Assembly (NCBI GenBank): GCA_900554615.1
Contig: USIB01000008.1
Location: forward strand, 1-37,694
DNA: 37,694 nt
From: an uncultured Mycoplasmatota bacterium
GTDB lineage: Bacteria; Bacillota_I; Bacilli_A; RF39; UBA660
Reading direction: 5' to 3'
Shown here piece by piece: positions 16,677-25,003 of this stretch. How positions within the stretch are numbered: position 1 is the first letter of the stretch; each line of letters begins with the position of its first letter. The position numbers and the translations under genes were made by a program. The notes beneath the pieces were generated by a model. The model was not told where the DNA came from. It did no database searches and saw only the letters and a list, made by a program, of their open reading frames with translations.

Positions 16677-17794
16677 AAATATTAATAGTAGTCTCATCAT
16701 TAATGACAATATTAGAGTCTTTTAGGGTATCAATATATTTTCTAAGAAAAGATGTATCAATTATAAAGAAAGTATCAGAAATAATAATTCTAATAATAAT
16801 GATAATATTATGTAATAATAATTTACAATATCAAGGAGGAAAAATAAATATATATCTTTCTATATTTTTATCACTATATGTGTTAATGTCATTTATTTAT
16901 GAAATAATAGCAAGAAAAGAACATATATCAGTATTATCAGTAAAGAATGGAATAGATGCATCAGATACTGGAATAATGTTTTTAAATAATAATGGAGAAA
17001 TAATTCTAATAAACAACATAATGACAGATATATTGACTGATTTAAATATCAAAGGTAATTATATAAATAATTTAACAAATAGAACTATCAGAAGGACAGA
17101 AGATAGTTATGTAATTAAAAGTTTAAATAAAATATGGAACTTAAAAATATCTAATGAAAAAGAAATAATATTAATAGATATAACAAATATTTATAGATTA
17201 CAAGAAGAACAAGAATTACAAAATAAAGAAATAGAAGAAAATAATAAAAAGATATTAGAAACAATTCAAAATATCGAAAAAATAGAAAAAACAAAAAATC
17301 TATTAAAAATTAAAAATAATTATCATGATAAACTAGGACATAAATTGGCTTTATTTACAAAATATTTAGAGCAAAAAGAAAAAAATACAAAAGATATAGA
17401 GTTTCTCCTAGACAGTATTTATGAAGATACTATTACAAATGTTAGTAGTAGTCAAAAACTAGATAACCTAATAAAAATGTATCATATAATAGGAGTAAAT
17501 ATAAATCTAAAAGGAGAGTTACCAAAAAAAGAAAAAGAATCTAATATATTCTTTGAAATAATAAGAGAAGCAGTTACAAATGCTATAATACATGCAGATA
17601 GTAAAAATATAAATATAGTTATAACAAGATATTTAGATAAAACAGAAATGATTATTACAAATGATGGTAAAAAGAATAACAATGTAATATATGAAAATGA
17701 AGGAATAAGAGGCATGAGAAGAAAATTATCTGAAATAAAAGGAAACCTAGTAATAAAAAATGAGAATATTTTTACATTGAAAATAACAATATAA
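16673..17794 (+). CDS. Sensor histidine kinase, NarX/DesK (HPK7) type
   Basis: Its 373 aa have an N-terminal membrane region (about residues 1-80), a PAS-like domain (DTGIMFLNNNGEIILIN), a coiled coil, and the dimerisation helix NNYHDKLGHKLALF, whose first His is the likely phosphorylation site (HDxLGH pattern). The ATPase domain has the N-box REAVTNAIIHAD, the ITNDGK box and the lid motif EGIRGMRRKLSEIKG. This class pairs with LuxR-type regulators, and one is encoded convergently just downstream. It overlaps the upstream 7TM gene by ATGA and shares its transcript, and presumably its signal. Confidence 0.85.
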   Translation: MKILIVVSSLMTILESFRVSIYFLRKDVSIIKKVSEIIILIIMIILCNNNLQYQGGKINIYLSIFLSLYVLMSFIYEIIARKEHISVLSVKNGIDASDTGIMFLNNNGEIILINNIMTDILTDLNIKGNYINNLTNRTIRRTEDSYVIKSLNKIWNLKISNEKEIILIDITNIYRLQEEQELQNKEIEENNKKILETIQNIEKIEKTKNLLKIKNNYHDKLGHKLALFTKYLEQKEKNTKDIEFLLDSIYEDTITNVSSSQKLDNLIKMYHIIGVNINLKGELPKKEKESNIFFEIIREAVTNAIIHADSKNINIVITRYLDKTEMIITNDGKKNNNVIYENEGIRGMRRKLSEIKGNLVIKNENIFTLKITI

Positions 17795-17823
17795 AAAGAA
17801 AATCAGAATTAAGATTTTCTTTT
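17793..17823. terminator. Bidirectional terminator between kinase and response regulator
   Basis: AAAAAGAAAATC (17793-17804) pairs with GATTTTCTTTT (17813-17823). It overlaps the stop codons of both convergent genes and has T-rich flanks on each strand. Confidence 0.75.
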
Positions 17824-18454
17824 ATTTTTCTAAATCAGGAATAATATACCCATTACTAACACAGAACACCATAAGTTTAGAAACACTATCAAAACCAAGT
17901 TTATTTAAAATATTAGAAATATAATTTTTAAGGGTACCAGAAGTAATATTTATTTCTTTAGCAATATAATCTCTATCAGCACCTTCACATAAGAGTTTCA
18001 ATATTTTAATTTCCTTTTGAGATAAAGTTTTAAATCTTTCATTATCATCGTTATAAATATAGTTGTCAGGAAATAAAGTATAACCATTGAGTATTTGACT
18101 GACACTAGAAAGAAGAGAATCAGTATCAATATCTTTGTAAATAAGACCATCTAATCCACCATCTTTAGCCATATTCAAAAAAGATATTTCTGGAATACCT
18201 GTAATAGCAAGGACCTTAATATCTTTACCATACTTATCTTTAACCTTCTTACCATATATAATGCCATTTACATTATCTTTAGTAACAACATCAGTAAGTA
18301 TTAAATCAGGTTTATATTTATCACAAAGAGTTAACATATTCTTAGCACTAGTACAAGTATATACAATATCATATTCTTTAGATAAAACATCTCTCATCAT
18401 ACTATTAAGTAGTGGTTGGTCTTCAATAATAATAATTTTTTTTCTATTAGACAT
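17822..18454 (-). CDS. LuxR/NarL-type response regulator
   Basis: Receiver domain: acidic pair E11-D12, phospho-acceptor D55 (LILTDV), T85 (LAITG) and K107 (LIYKD). The C-terminal LuxR helix-turn-helix runs from TLSQKEIKILKLLCEG through IAKEINITSGTLKNYISNIL. Length 210 aa. I start at ATG 18454, because GGAGG lies immediately upstream; a TTG four codons earlier overlaps that site. It faces the kinase gene tail to tail and is divergent from the surface-protein locus at 18619. A palindrome TGAC-TATA-GTCA at about 18523-18534 lies in the shared divergent region. Confidence 0.92.
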   Translation of the reverse strand: MSNRKKIIIIEDQPLLNSMMRDVLSKEYDIVYTCTSAKNMLTLCDKYKPDLILTDVVTKDNVNGIIYGKKVKDKYGKDIKVLAITGIPEISFLNMAKDGGLDGLIYKDIDTDSLLSSVSQILNGYTLFPDNYIYNDDNERFKTLSQKEIKILKLLCEGADRDYIAKEINITSGTLKNYISNILNKLGFDSVSKLMVFCVSNGYIIPDLEK

Positions 18455-18554
18455 ATTTTCCTCCAAAATACATAAATATTATAGCACATAATTGAAGAAA
18501 ATAATAATAAATATTGATATAAATGACTATAGTCACATTTTTAAATATCAAAAG

Positions 18555-18599
18555 TATGAGTTTTGGCATTTATTAAAAAGATATCATTTACTATATAAT
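18555..18599 (+). promoter_or_regulatory. Conserved 45-bp promoter block, copy 1
   Basis: It begins TATGAGTTTTGGCAT and ends in the -10 TATAAT (18594-18599). It matches 19887-19931 at 38 of 45 positions with no gap. TTGGCA (18563-18568) is 25 bp from the -10, too far for a -35, and the true -35 position reads TATTAA, so this looks like an activator-dependent promoter. A TGAC-N4-GTCA palindrome lies about 20 bp upstream, as it does at copy 2. Confidence 0.7.
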
Positions 18600-18618
18600 T
18601 TAAGTAGGAGGAAAAAAT

Positions 18619-19841
18619 ATGTCAAAAAAAGAAAAAAATGAAGTAGAGACTTCAAAAGAAAAAGATAAGAAAAAAATTATTCTAATAATAGTAGGTGTTA
18701 TATTACTAGCAATTATTTTATTCTTATTATGTTTTTTTAACCGAAAGTTTGATATTACTTTTGATTTAAATAATGGCACTAAAGATATAGTGGTAAAAGT
18801 TAAATACAATAAAGTAATTAATGAAAAAGATATTAAAACAAAAGAAGAACTAGGAGATTCATTTATTAATTGGTATGAAGTAGTAGATACTAAAAATAAT
18901 GAAGATATTCTTGCTAAAGAAGCATATGATTTTAAAACCAAGATAAAGAAAAACACAAAGATAAAAGCAGTATATGAAGGTGTACCTGAAACAATAACAA
19001 TTACATTTGATACAAGAGGAGGAACTAATATTGATAGTATAACAATTAATAAAGGAGCCGAATTAACTTTACCAAGTAATCCTACTTATAATGGTTATAA
19101 GTTTGTTAATTGGGAAGATGCAAATGGAAGTTTAATTGGTAATAATACAAAGTTTGAAGAAAGTACAACCATTTATGCTAAATGGGAAAAGGTAGAGGAA
19201 CAAAAAAAAAGAAACACAAAAAAAAGAAGAACCTAAAAAAGAGGAGCCTAAAAAGGAAGAACCTAAAAAAGAGGAAAAAATAAGTTTATCACTTAGTAAA
19301 ACTCTTTTACATAGAAATGGAACTAATACTAGTAAGGCTACTGCTAGTACAGAGAATGTAAGTGGTAATGTTGTATACTCAGTAAATAATAATTGTGTGT
19401 CAATTAATAGTAGTACAGGAGATATAACTGCCAATAACGGTAGTGAATCATGTAAGAATGGTGGTACAGTAACAGTAACTGCTACTACTCCAGGTGGAAA
19501 AACTGCTAGTGCAACTTTAACTTTAGAAAAAGATTTGACATTAACTATAACTGCAGGAAATGACAGTAAAACTATTTCTTCTAATGGTGAGTTTGCAACA
19601 CCTGAAGCAAGTTTCGAAATAATTCCTAATATTGATATTGTTAGATGGTGGGGTAAATGCTACTATTATGACAAATTGTAAATATACAGGAAGTAGAGCA
19701 ACTCTTACTAGAGCCTTTAGAGGTAATTTTGAACAAGAAATAAGAGATACTGGTGAAGTTAAGAAAGATGCTGTTTTAATTACTGTAACTACTGAAGCAG
19801 GTCAACATCTTGATTTCAAAGTAGTAAAACTGGCTAACTAA
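18619..19841 (+). pseudogene. Frameshifted surface protein: InlB-type repeats, KKEEP linker, Big-like domains
   Basis: One gene is broken into three frames. The first frame (to 19236) has a charged N-terminus, a transmembrane helix (about residues 20-40), a divergent InlB-like repeat and a typical Listeria-Bacteroides repeat (TFDTRGGTNIDS to TIYAKWEK). It shifts at an A9 tract (19202-19210). Removing one A gives a repeated linker of KKEEP units, then a Big2-like domain (ISLSLSKTLL to SATLTLEKD). A second shift at GGGG (19650-19653) ends it early; removing one G restores the rest to FKVVKLAN. The start is well supported by AGGAGG. Possible readings are decay, phase variation by slippage (the first site), or sequencing error. 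Confidence 0.8.
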
Positions 19842-19850
19842 GAACACATT

Positions 19851-19876
19851 AAAATATGACAAATGTCATATTTTTT
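19851..19876 (+). terminator. Terminator after the frameshifted surface gene
   Basis: AAAATATGAC (19851-19860) pairs with GTCATATTTT (19865-19874), followed by T residues. The apex contains TGAC-AAAT-GTCA, which may also act as the palindrome upstream of promoter block copy 2. Confidence 0.8.
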
Positions 19877-19886
19877 GCTTTATATC

Positions 19887-19931
19887 TATGACTCTTGGCA
19901 TCTATTAAAAAAATAATATTTAATATATAAT
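19887..19931 (+). promoter_or_regulatory. Conserved 45-bp promoter block, copy 2
   Basis: It begins TATGACTCTTGGCAT and ends in TATAAT (19926-19931). TTGGCA (19895-19900) is again exactly 25 bp from the -10. The palindrome-to-block gap is 18 bp, against 19 bp at copy 1. Confidence 0.7.
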
Positions 19932-19953
19932 AAAATATGAGGAGGAGAAAGAA

Positions 19954-21321
19954 ATGAAAAAAAGTATTTTAAAAAAAATATTATTTACTCTAGTAGTAAT
20001 AATAACAACAGGAATATCTGGAGTAGCAGCAGATACTTTACCAGTATTAGTAGCAGGAACACAACTTACTGATGAAACAAGTACTATGAATTTAGGAAAG
20101 GGAATATTAAAATATGACAAAGAAAATAAAGAATTAATTCTAGAAAATGTTACCATTACATCTGATACAGATTATGGCATTAATTTAGTAAGTACAACAG
20201 ATGAAGTAAAGATTATTTTAAAAGGTGATAATAAGATAGTAGTAACTGGTATTAATTTTGGTATCAGGGCAAGTAAAGATATAATAGTTACTGGAGATGG
20301 CAAGTTAACTATTACATCAGAGTTTCCTTCAATTCAAGGAAAAAATATTACTATAGATGGTGCAAAATTAGATTTAACTACATCAGGAGAAAATCTACCT
20401 GCTATTGAATGCAATAATGTATTGACTATTAAAAATAATTCTAAGATAAAAGCAAAAGGACATGGTGCGGCTCTATCATCATTTGGTAAAATGGAAATAA
20501 TGGATAGTGAACTAGAACTAGAGGCTACTAGAGATAGTTCTAATGCAATTTATGTTGAACCTACTAATGATGTTGGAACACTAAATATTGCTAATTCTAG
20601 CATTAAGGCTAAAAGTGGTTATGCATGTATTTATAGTGCTGGAGAGATGACATTGTCTAAATCGGAGTTTAATTTAGAAAGTATTGCTGGTGGAATATAT
20701 TCTGATACTTCAGTTAGTATTGCTAATTCAAAAGTAGATGTTACAGAAGGATACTATGGAATAGGAGCAGGTCAAGGAAATATTACAGTTAATAATAGTA
20801 CTTTTAAAATAGGTGTAGATGGAGAGGCATTTAGAAAAAAACCTATTATAAGTGGTTTAGATGATAAAGTTATTTATGCAGGTAATGAAAAAGATGGAAC
20901 AGATGCTGAGATAGTAGAGATTAATGACAATCTTGATCTTTCAAATTACAATTATGTTAAGATTGTTAATAAATATAATATAAAAGTAGTTACTGATGAA
21001 AATATTATATTAGATGGTGATAATGAAATAACTGCTATTGAAGGTGAAGACAAAGAAATAGTTATTAAAGCTAAAGATGGTTATAAGATAAAAAATGTTT
21101 TAGTAAATAATAATGAGGTTGAATTAAATAATAATAAAATATCTTTAACAAATATAAATGAAGATATAGTAATCAAAATAACTTCGGAAAAAATGTCTAA
21201 AACATCAACAGAAATTGAAAATCCAAAAACAGGCGATAATATCGTAATTTATATAATAATTAGTTTACTTTCAGTAGTTGCATTAATTACTACAAAAACA
21301 TTTATTTTTAATAAAGATTAA
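19954..21321 (+). CDS. NPKTG-anchored surface protein with beta-helix-like repeats
   Basis: The 455 aa begin with a signal peptide (about residues 1-26, ending near VAADT). Residues about 60-290 hold repeated short strands with patterns such as DGAKLDLTTSGENLPAIECNN, suggesting a right-handed beta-helix distantly like Cthe_2159 carbohydrate-binding proteins (tentative). A small InlB-like module follows (DGYKIKNVLVNNNEVEL). The C-terminus has the sorting signal NPKTGDN, a hydrophobic helix and a short Lys-containing tail, so a sortase should attach it to the wall. No sortase is encoded here. It shares its promoter architecture with the upstream frameshifted gene and lies beside the response regulator. 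Confidence 0.8.
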   Translation: MKKSILKKILFTLVVIITTGISGVAADTLPVLVAGTQLTDETSTMNLGKGILKYDKENKELILENVTITSDTDYGINLVSTTDEVKIILKGDNKIVVTGINFGIRASKDIIVTGDGKLTITSEFPSIQGKNITIDGAKLDLTTSGENLPAIECNNVLTIKNNSKIKAKGHGAALSSFGKMEIMDSELELEATRDSSNAIYVEPTNDVGTLNIANSSIKAKSGYACIYSAGEMTLSKSEFNLESIAGGIYSDTSVSIANSKVDVTEGYYGIGAGQGNITVNNSTFKIGVDGEAFRKKPIISGLDDKVIYAGNEKDGTDAEIVEINDNLDLSNYNYVKIVNKYNIKVVTDENIILDGDNEITAIEGEDKEIVIKAKDGYKIKNVLVNNNEVELNNNKISLTNINEDIVIKITSEKMSKTSTEIENPKTGDNIVIYIIISLLSVVALITTKTFIFNKD

Positions 21322-21344
21322 TAAATCAAAAAAGTTTTAATAAT

Positions 21345-21380
21345 AAAAGAGTAAAACAATAAAAAAGTTTTATTCTTTTT
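21345..21380 (+). terminator. Terminator of the NPKTG surface gene
   Basis: AAAAGAGTAAAAC (21345-21357) pairs with GTTTTATTCTTTT (21367-21379), with one G-T pair and a T-rich tail. Confidence 0.75.
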
Positions 21381-21435
21381 ACTATTATTTTCTATTAATA
21401 TATAGTATAATGAATATGTAAAGAGAGGAAATAAA

Positions 21436-22065
21436 ATGAAAAAGAACTATAAAAAATATATAAAGTATATAATATTAACATTGTGTCTAGTAATATTTAG
21501 TATTTTCACATATAAAGTAGTAAAAGACAAACCACTATATATAGATGATACAGTATATAACTATATAAGTAACAATATAATAAATGAAAATAGAACAAAG
21601 GTAGTAAAATTAATAACAAATATAACATCCCCTCTTGGAGTAATTTTATCAGCAGTAATCCTAATAATAATAATAATAAAGAATAAAAAAATAAAAATAT
21701 CACTAGCCATAGATTTACTAGGAGTAACTATAATAAATAATTTATTAAAAGTAATAATAGCAAGAGATAGACCAAATATAAATAGATTAGTTACCGAAAC
21801 AGGATATAGTTTCCCATCAGGACACTCAATAACAAGTATGGTATTCTATGGATATTTAATATACCTAATTTATAAATACATAGACACTAAAAAAATAAAA
21901 ATACCATTAATAATAATACTATCACTATTAATAGTAACAATAGGATTTACTAGAATATATCTAGGAGTACATTATACAAGTGATGTAATAGGTGGCTTTC
22001 TACTAGGAGTAGCATATCTAATAATATTTATAGGAGTATCAAATAAATATATAGAGAAGAAGTAA
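21436..22065 (+). CDS. PAP2-family membrane phosphatase
   Basis: The 209 aa contain about six membrane helices and the three PAP2 motifs: KVIIARDRP (KX6RP), YSFPSGHS (PSGH) and TRIYLGVHYTSD (the SRX5HX3D motif with Thr for Ser). Family members remove phosphate from undecaprenyl pyrophosphate, phosphatidylglycerol phosphate or phosphatidic acid, with the active site facing outward. The substrate cannot be told from sequence; lipid carrier recycling is plausible because cell-shape genes lie nearby. It is monocistronic: it has its own terminator, and a TATAAT lies at 21406-21411. Confidence 0.88.
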   Translation: MKKNYKKYIKYIILTLCLVIFSIFTYKVVKDKPLYIDDTVYNYISNNIINENRTKVVKLITNITSPLGVILSAVILIIIIIKNKKIKISLAIDLLGVTIINNLLKVIIARDRPNINRLVTETGYSFPSGHSITSMVFYGYLIYLIYKYIDTKKIKIPLIIILSLLIVTIGFTRIYLGVHYTSDVIGGFLLGVAYLIIFIGVSNKYIEKK

Positions 22066-22090
22066 AGAGATAAAAAGTCTCTTTATTTTT
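22064..22090 (+). terminator. Terminator of the PAP2 gene
   Basis: AAAGAGA (22064-22070) pairs with TCTCTTT (22078-22084), followed by T residues. Confidence 0.75.
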
Positions 22091-22103
22091 AACAAAAAAA
22101 CAA

Positions 22104-22132
22104 TTGACATCAAAGAAGCATTATACTATAAT
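22104..22132 (+). promoter_or_regulatory. Consensus sigma-A promoter of radC
   Basis: TTGACA (22104-22109) and TATAAT (22127-22132) have a 17-bp spacer: a perfect match to consensus, 38 bp upstream of the gene. Confidence 0.9.
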
Positions 22133-22170
22133 AAATATTACAAAAGAATTGATAAAGAAAGGAAGATTAA

Positions 22171-22848
22171 ATGAATCTAAAAACATTACCAGAAGAAGAA
22201 AAGCCAAGAGAAAGATTAATAAAATATGGAAAAGAAAACATATCTACCAATGAATTAATAGAAATAATACTAAAATCAGGTACGAGAAACAAAGGAATTA
22301 AAGAAATATCTCATAATATATTATCTTCGGTTAATAATATAAATGAATTAAAAACAGCAGAAATAAGTACTCTTGAGAAAATCGAAGGAATGAGTAAAAT
22401 AAAAGCCATAGAGTTAATCGCGGCAATTGAACTAGGAAGAAGAGTATATGAAGATAATAAGTATCAAAATCTAGTAAAACTAACAAGCCCAGCGACCATA
22501 ATAGATTACTTTCATACCGAATACAAAGATAAGAAGCAAGAAATATTTACCGTCTTATACCTAGACAATCAAAAAAACTATTTAGACAAAAAAGAACTAT
22601 TTAAAGGAACCGTAAACTACTCATTAGTCCATCCAAGAGAAATATTTAAAGAAGCATATCTATTATCAGCAAGTTACATAGTATGTATTCATAACCACCC
22701 GTCAGGAGACGCAACCCCTAGTAAAAATGATATAGAATTAACAAGAAAAATAAAAGAGTTAGGTATCCTTCATGGAATTACCTTAATGGACCATATCGTA
22801 ATAGGAGATAACAACTACTATAGTTTTTACGAAGATAACAATCTATAA
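22171..22848 (+). CDS. radC: RadC/MPN-domain protein
   Basis: Its 225 aa comprise an N-terminal helix-hairpin-helix region (LKSGTRNKGIKEIS to IEGMSKIKAIELIAA) and a JAB/MPN metalloprotease-fold domain with the full motif HNHPSGDATPSKND (metal ligands His, His and Asp). RadC was once linked to DNA repair; its function is not settled. In Firmicutes it commonly precedes mreBCD, and here mreC follows, though mreB is absent and an intergenic tandem-hairpin element lies between. GAAAGGAAGA provides the ribosome site. Confidence 0.93.
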   Translation: MNLKTLPEEEKPRERLIKYGKENISTNELIEIILKSGTRNKGIKEISHNILSSVNNINELKTAEISTLEKIEGMSKIKAIELIAAIELGRRVYEDNKYQNLVKLTSPATIIDYFHTEYKDKKQEIFTVLYLDNQKNYLDKKELFKGTVNYSLVHPREIFKEAYLLSASYIVCIHNHPSGDATPSKNDIELTRKIKELGILHGITLMDHIVIGDNNYYSFYEDNNL

Positions 22849-22882
22849 GAAATGCTTCTATAAAGTAGATATGGTTGATATA

Positions 22883-22938
22883 TTAGTTAAAGACTACCAA
22901 AGACTTTAACTAACACTCTAAGACCTAGGCTTAGAGTG
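22883..22938 (+). repeat. Tandem-hairpin element, copy 2
   Basis: TTAGTTAAAG (22883-22892) pairs with CTTTAACTAA (22904-22913), and CACTCTAAG (22914-22922) with CTTAGAGTG (22930-22938). Apical loops are ACTACCAAAGA and ACCTAGG; on the minus strand the second reads AAG-CCTAGGT-CTT, matching the apex of copies 1 and 3. No T tract follows. The rest of the radC-mreC gap holds only a weak TATAAT (22995-23000). Confidence 0.65.
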
Positions 22939-23022
22939 CATAATAAAAAATAAAATAATAATAAATAAACCTTTAATTTTATAAAAAAATATTATATAAT
23001 AAAAAGGTAGGAGAGTGATATA

Positions 23023-23883
23023 ATGCTTGGTAGAAATAAAAAAAACATACCCAAAAGAGTAGTATTAATAATAGTAGTAGTATTAATAATTCTCTTATTA
23101 GTAATATTTCGTACAACATTAAAAGAAGATAGAAAACTAAATAAAGTAGAATCATTACTAAAAGATGGTTTTACCTATACCGAAAAAATAATAATAACTC
23201 CCTTTAATTTTATAAAAGAAAAAATAACAAGTTATAACAAATTAAAAGATGTAGAAAAAGATAACGATATCTTAGAAACATCAATAGATAGAATAGATTC
23301 AATAGAAGCCGAAAACATAGAACTTCGTAGACAACTAGATGCCTTAAAAGAAGAACTAGATATAGACTATGCACTAGCGGACTATGAATATCTAAATGCC
23401 ACTGTAATAAGTAGAAATATAGGCTATTGGCATAATAAAATAACCATAGATAAAGGAACATATAACGGAGTAGAAAAAGATATGGTAGTAATAAACTCCA
23501 AAGGACTAATTGGAAAAGTAATAAAATCATCAACATTCACTTCCGACATAAGACTAATAACAACCAGTGATACCAATAATAAAATATCAGTCCACATAAG
23601 TAATGGAAGTAACAACCTATATGGACTAATAAATAGTTATGACTATAATAATAATGTCTTAGAATTAGAAGGAATAAGTAATACCAAAGATGTAAACATA
23701 GGGGACCTAGTCTATACATCAGGACTAGGAGGAATATTTCCCTCAGGAATACTAATTGGAAAAGTAACAGAAATAACAACAGACTCCTACGACCTAGCCA
23801 AAATAATAAAAGTATCCCCATCCGTAGACTTTACAGATATAAATTATGTTAGTATTTTAAAGAGAAAGAGTGACAACAAATGA
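23023..23883 (+). CDS. mreC: Rod shape-determining protein MreC
   Basis: Its 286 aa have an N-terminal transmembrane helix (about residues 13-30), a coiled coil (about 65-110), and the extracellular double beta-barrel domain with YLNATVISRNIGYWHNKITI, GYNGVEKDMVVINSKGLIGKV-type strands and GIFPSGILIGKVTEI. MreC scaffolds the elongasome and contacts penicillin-binding proteins. It overlaps mreD by four bases. mreB is not in the window, so the actin-like partner must be encoded elsewhere or be absent. Confidence 0.93.
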   Translation: MLGRNKKNIPKRVVLIIVVVLIILLLVIFRTTLKEDRKLNKVESLLKDGFTYTEKIIITPFNFIKEKITSYNKLKDVEKDNDILETSIDRIDSIEAENIELRRQLDALKEELDIDYALADYEYLNATVISRNIGYWHNKITIDKGTYNGVEKDMVVINSKGLIGKVIKSSTFTSDIRLITTSDTNNKISVHISNGSNNLYGLINSYDYNNNVLELEGISNTKDVNIGDLVYTSGLGGIFPSGILIGKVTEITTDSYDLAKIIKVSPSVDFTDINYVSILKRKSDNK

Positions 23884-24386
23884 TAGTAAGCATAATCTAT
23901 ATAATAATATCATTCATCTTAGAAAACATAATGTCAAATATATTCATAACAACACTAAATAATGTAAGTCCATTTACAACAATCTATACCATCATAGCAT
24001 TAGTAGTAATATACCCATATTTTGCAAGTGATAAAAAATACTTTCTCTTAGTAATAATATTTGGCTTCCTATTTGATACAATATATACATCAACAATATT
24101 ATTAAACCTAACCATATTCCTAGTAATATCATTACTAATAAAAACCCTAAATAACATCATATCAGACAACATAATAATGACCAATATAATAAGCCTAATA
24201 AGCGTAGCCACTTATCATATACTAACATTCATAATACTAAATATAGTAACATCAAAATCATATAGCATAATACTACTAGGAAAAATACTAACTCATAGCA
24301 TAATAATGACAATAATATATACAAGTATTAGTTATATAATAATAAAATATCTTTATAGTAGATTATCCATAAAACAAATAAAATAA
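23880..24386 (+). CDS. mreD: Rod shape-determining protein MreD
   Basis: The 168 aa are almost entirely hydrophobic, with about five membrane helices and few charged residues. The segment FGFLFDTIYTSTILLNLTIF matches the MreD GLLxDl region. Position after mreC with a four-base overlap supports the call. It functions with MreC in cell-wall elongation. Confidence 0.88.
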   Translation: MIVSIIYIIISFILENIMSNIFITTLNNVSPFTTIYTIIALVVIYPYFASDKKYFLLVIIFGFLFDTIYTSTILLNLTIFLVISLLIKTLNNIISDNIIMTNIISLISVATYHILTFIILNIVTSKSYSIILLGKILTHSIIMTIIYTSISYIIIKYLYSRLSIKQIK

Positions 24387-24390
24387 AATA

Positions 24391-24900
24391 TTATAAAAAG
24401 AAATTAGGCTCATTAGAGTTATAATTAGAACTAAGATTACTATTATCCGTACTATAAGTACCATTACCTAAATCAGTAGTGGTACTTTTAACATCACCAT
24501 CAGTACCGCCACCAGTAGTATCAGTTTCATCCTTAAAAACAGAAGCAACCTTAATAATAGACTTCATATTTCTAAGCATCGGTCCTGCCTCTTTAACAAT
24601 TGGAATAGCCTCTTTAACAACCCCAATAGTCTTAGAAGTATTATTAAGTAGAGAAGTCCAATTAATACCACGCCCGATAGCACTTCCTCTTCCACCAAGA
24701 CCTAAAAGAGAACGAAGCCCTCCGCCTAGAGAACCACCATTCATAGTCCCCCCTCTAAGAGTGGCACCATTCATCGCACCAATACCATTCATAGCCCCTC
24801 TCATCATACCAATATTACCGTAACTAGCAGGTCCCCCAAATGCACCAGGAGCCCCAAAACCAGACATCATAAAAGGTGCTCCCATATAATTACCATACAT
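24391..24900 (-). CDS. YqfQ/VrrA-like protein with Gly/Met-rich N-terminus
   Basis: In its 169 aa, residues 1-75 are a Gly/Met/Asn/Ala-rich low-complexity region with MNG and GG repeats. A helical part about 80-120 (SLLNNTSKTIGVVKEAIPIVKEAGPMLRNMKSI) resembles the conserved block of Bacillus YqfQ (VrrA family), and a Ser/Thr/Asn-rich tail follows. Function is unknown. There is no signal peptide. The gene is noticeably more GC-rich than its surroundings because of the Gly codons. It converges on mreD with a 4-bp gap. The ribosome site AAAGGGG precedes the ATG. Confidence 0.65.
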   Translation of the reverse strand: MYGNYMGAPFMMSGFGAPGAFGGPASYGNIGMMRGAMNGIGAMNGATLRGGTMNGGSLGGGLRSLLGLGGRGSAIGRGINWTSLLNNTSKTIGVVKEAIPIVKEAGPMLRNMKSIIKVASVFKDETDTTGGGTDGDVKSTTTDLGNGTYSTDNSNLSSNYNSNEPNFFL

Positions 24901-25003
24901 ACCAAAATACCCCTTTCAAAATAATATATGAAAAAAACAAAAAAAAGTTAAAAAAATCATAAAAGTATGATATAATAAAAACAGAATATGAGGGTGATAT
25001 AAA

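Noticed and set aside
24479..24823. Pro-rich plus-strand frame opposite the YqfQ-like gene
   Set aside because: It is the antisense of Gly codons in the real gene and has no start signals.
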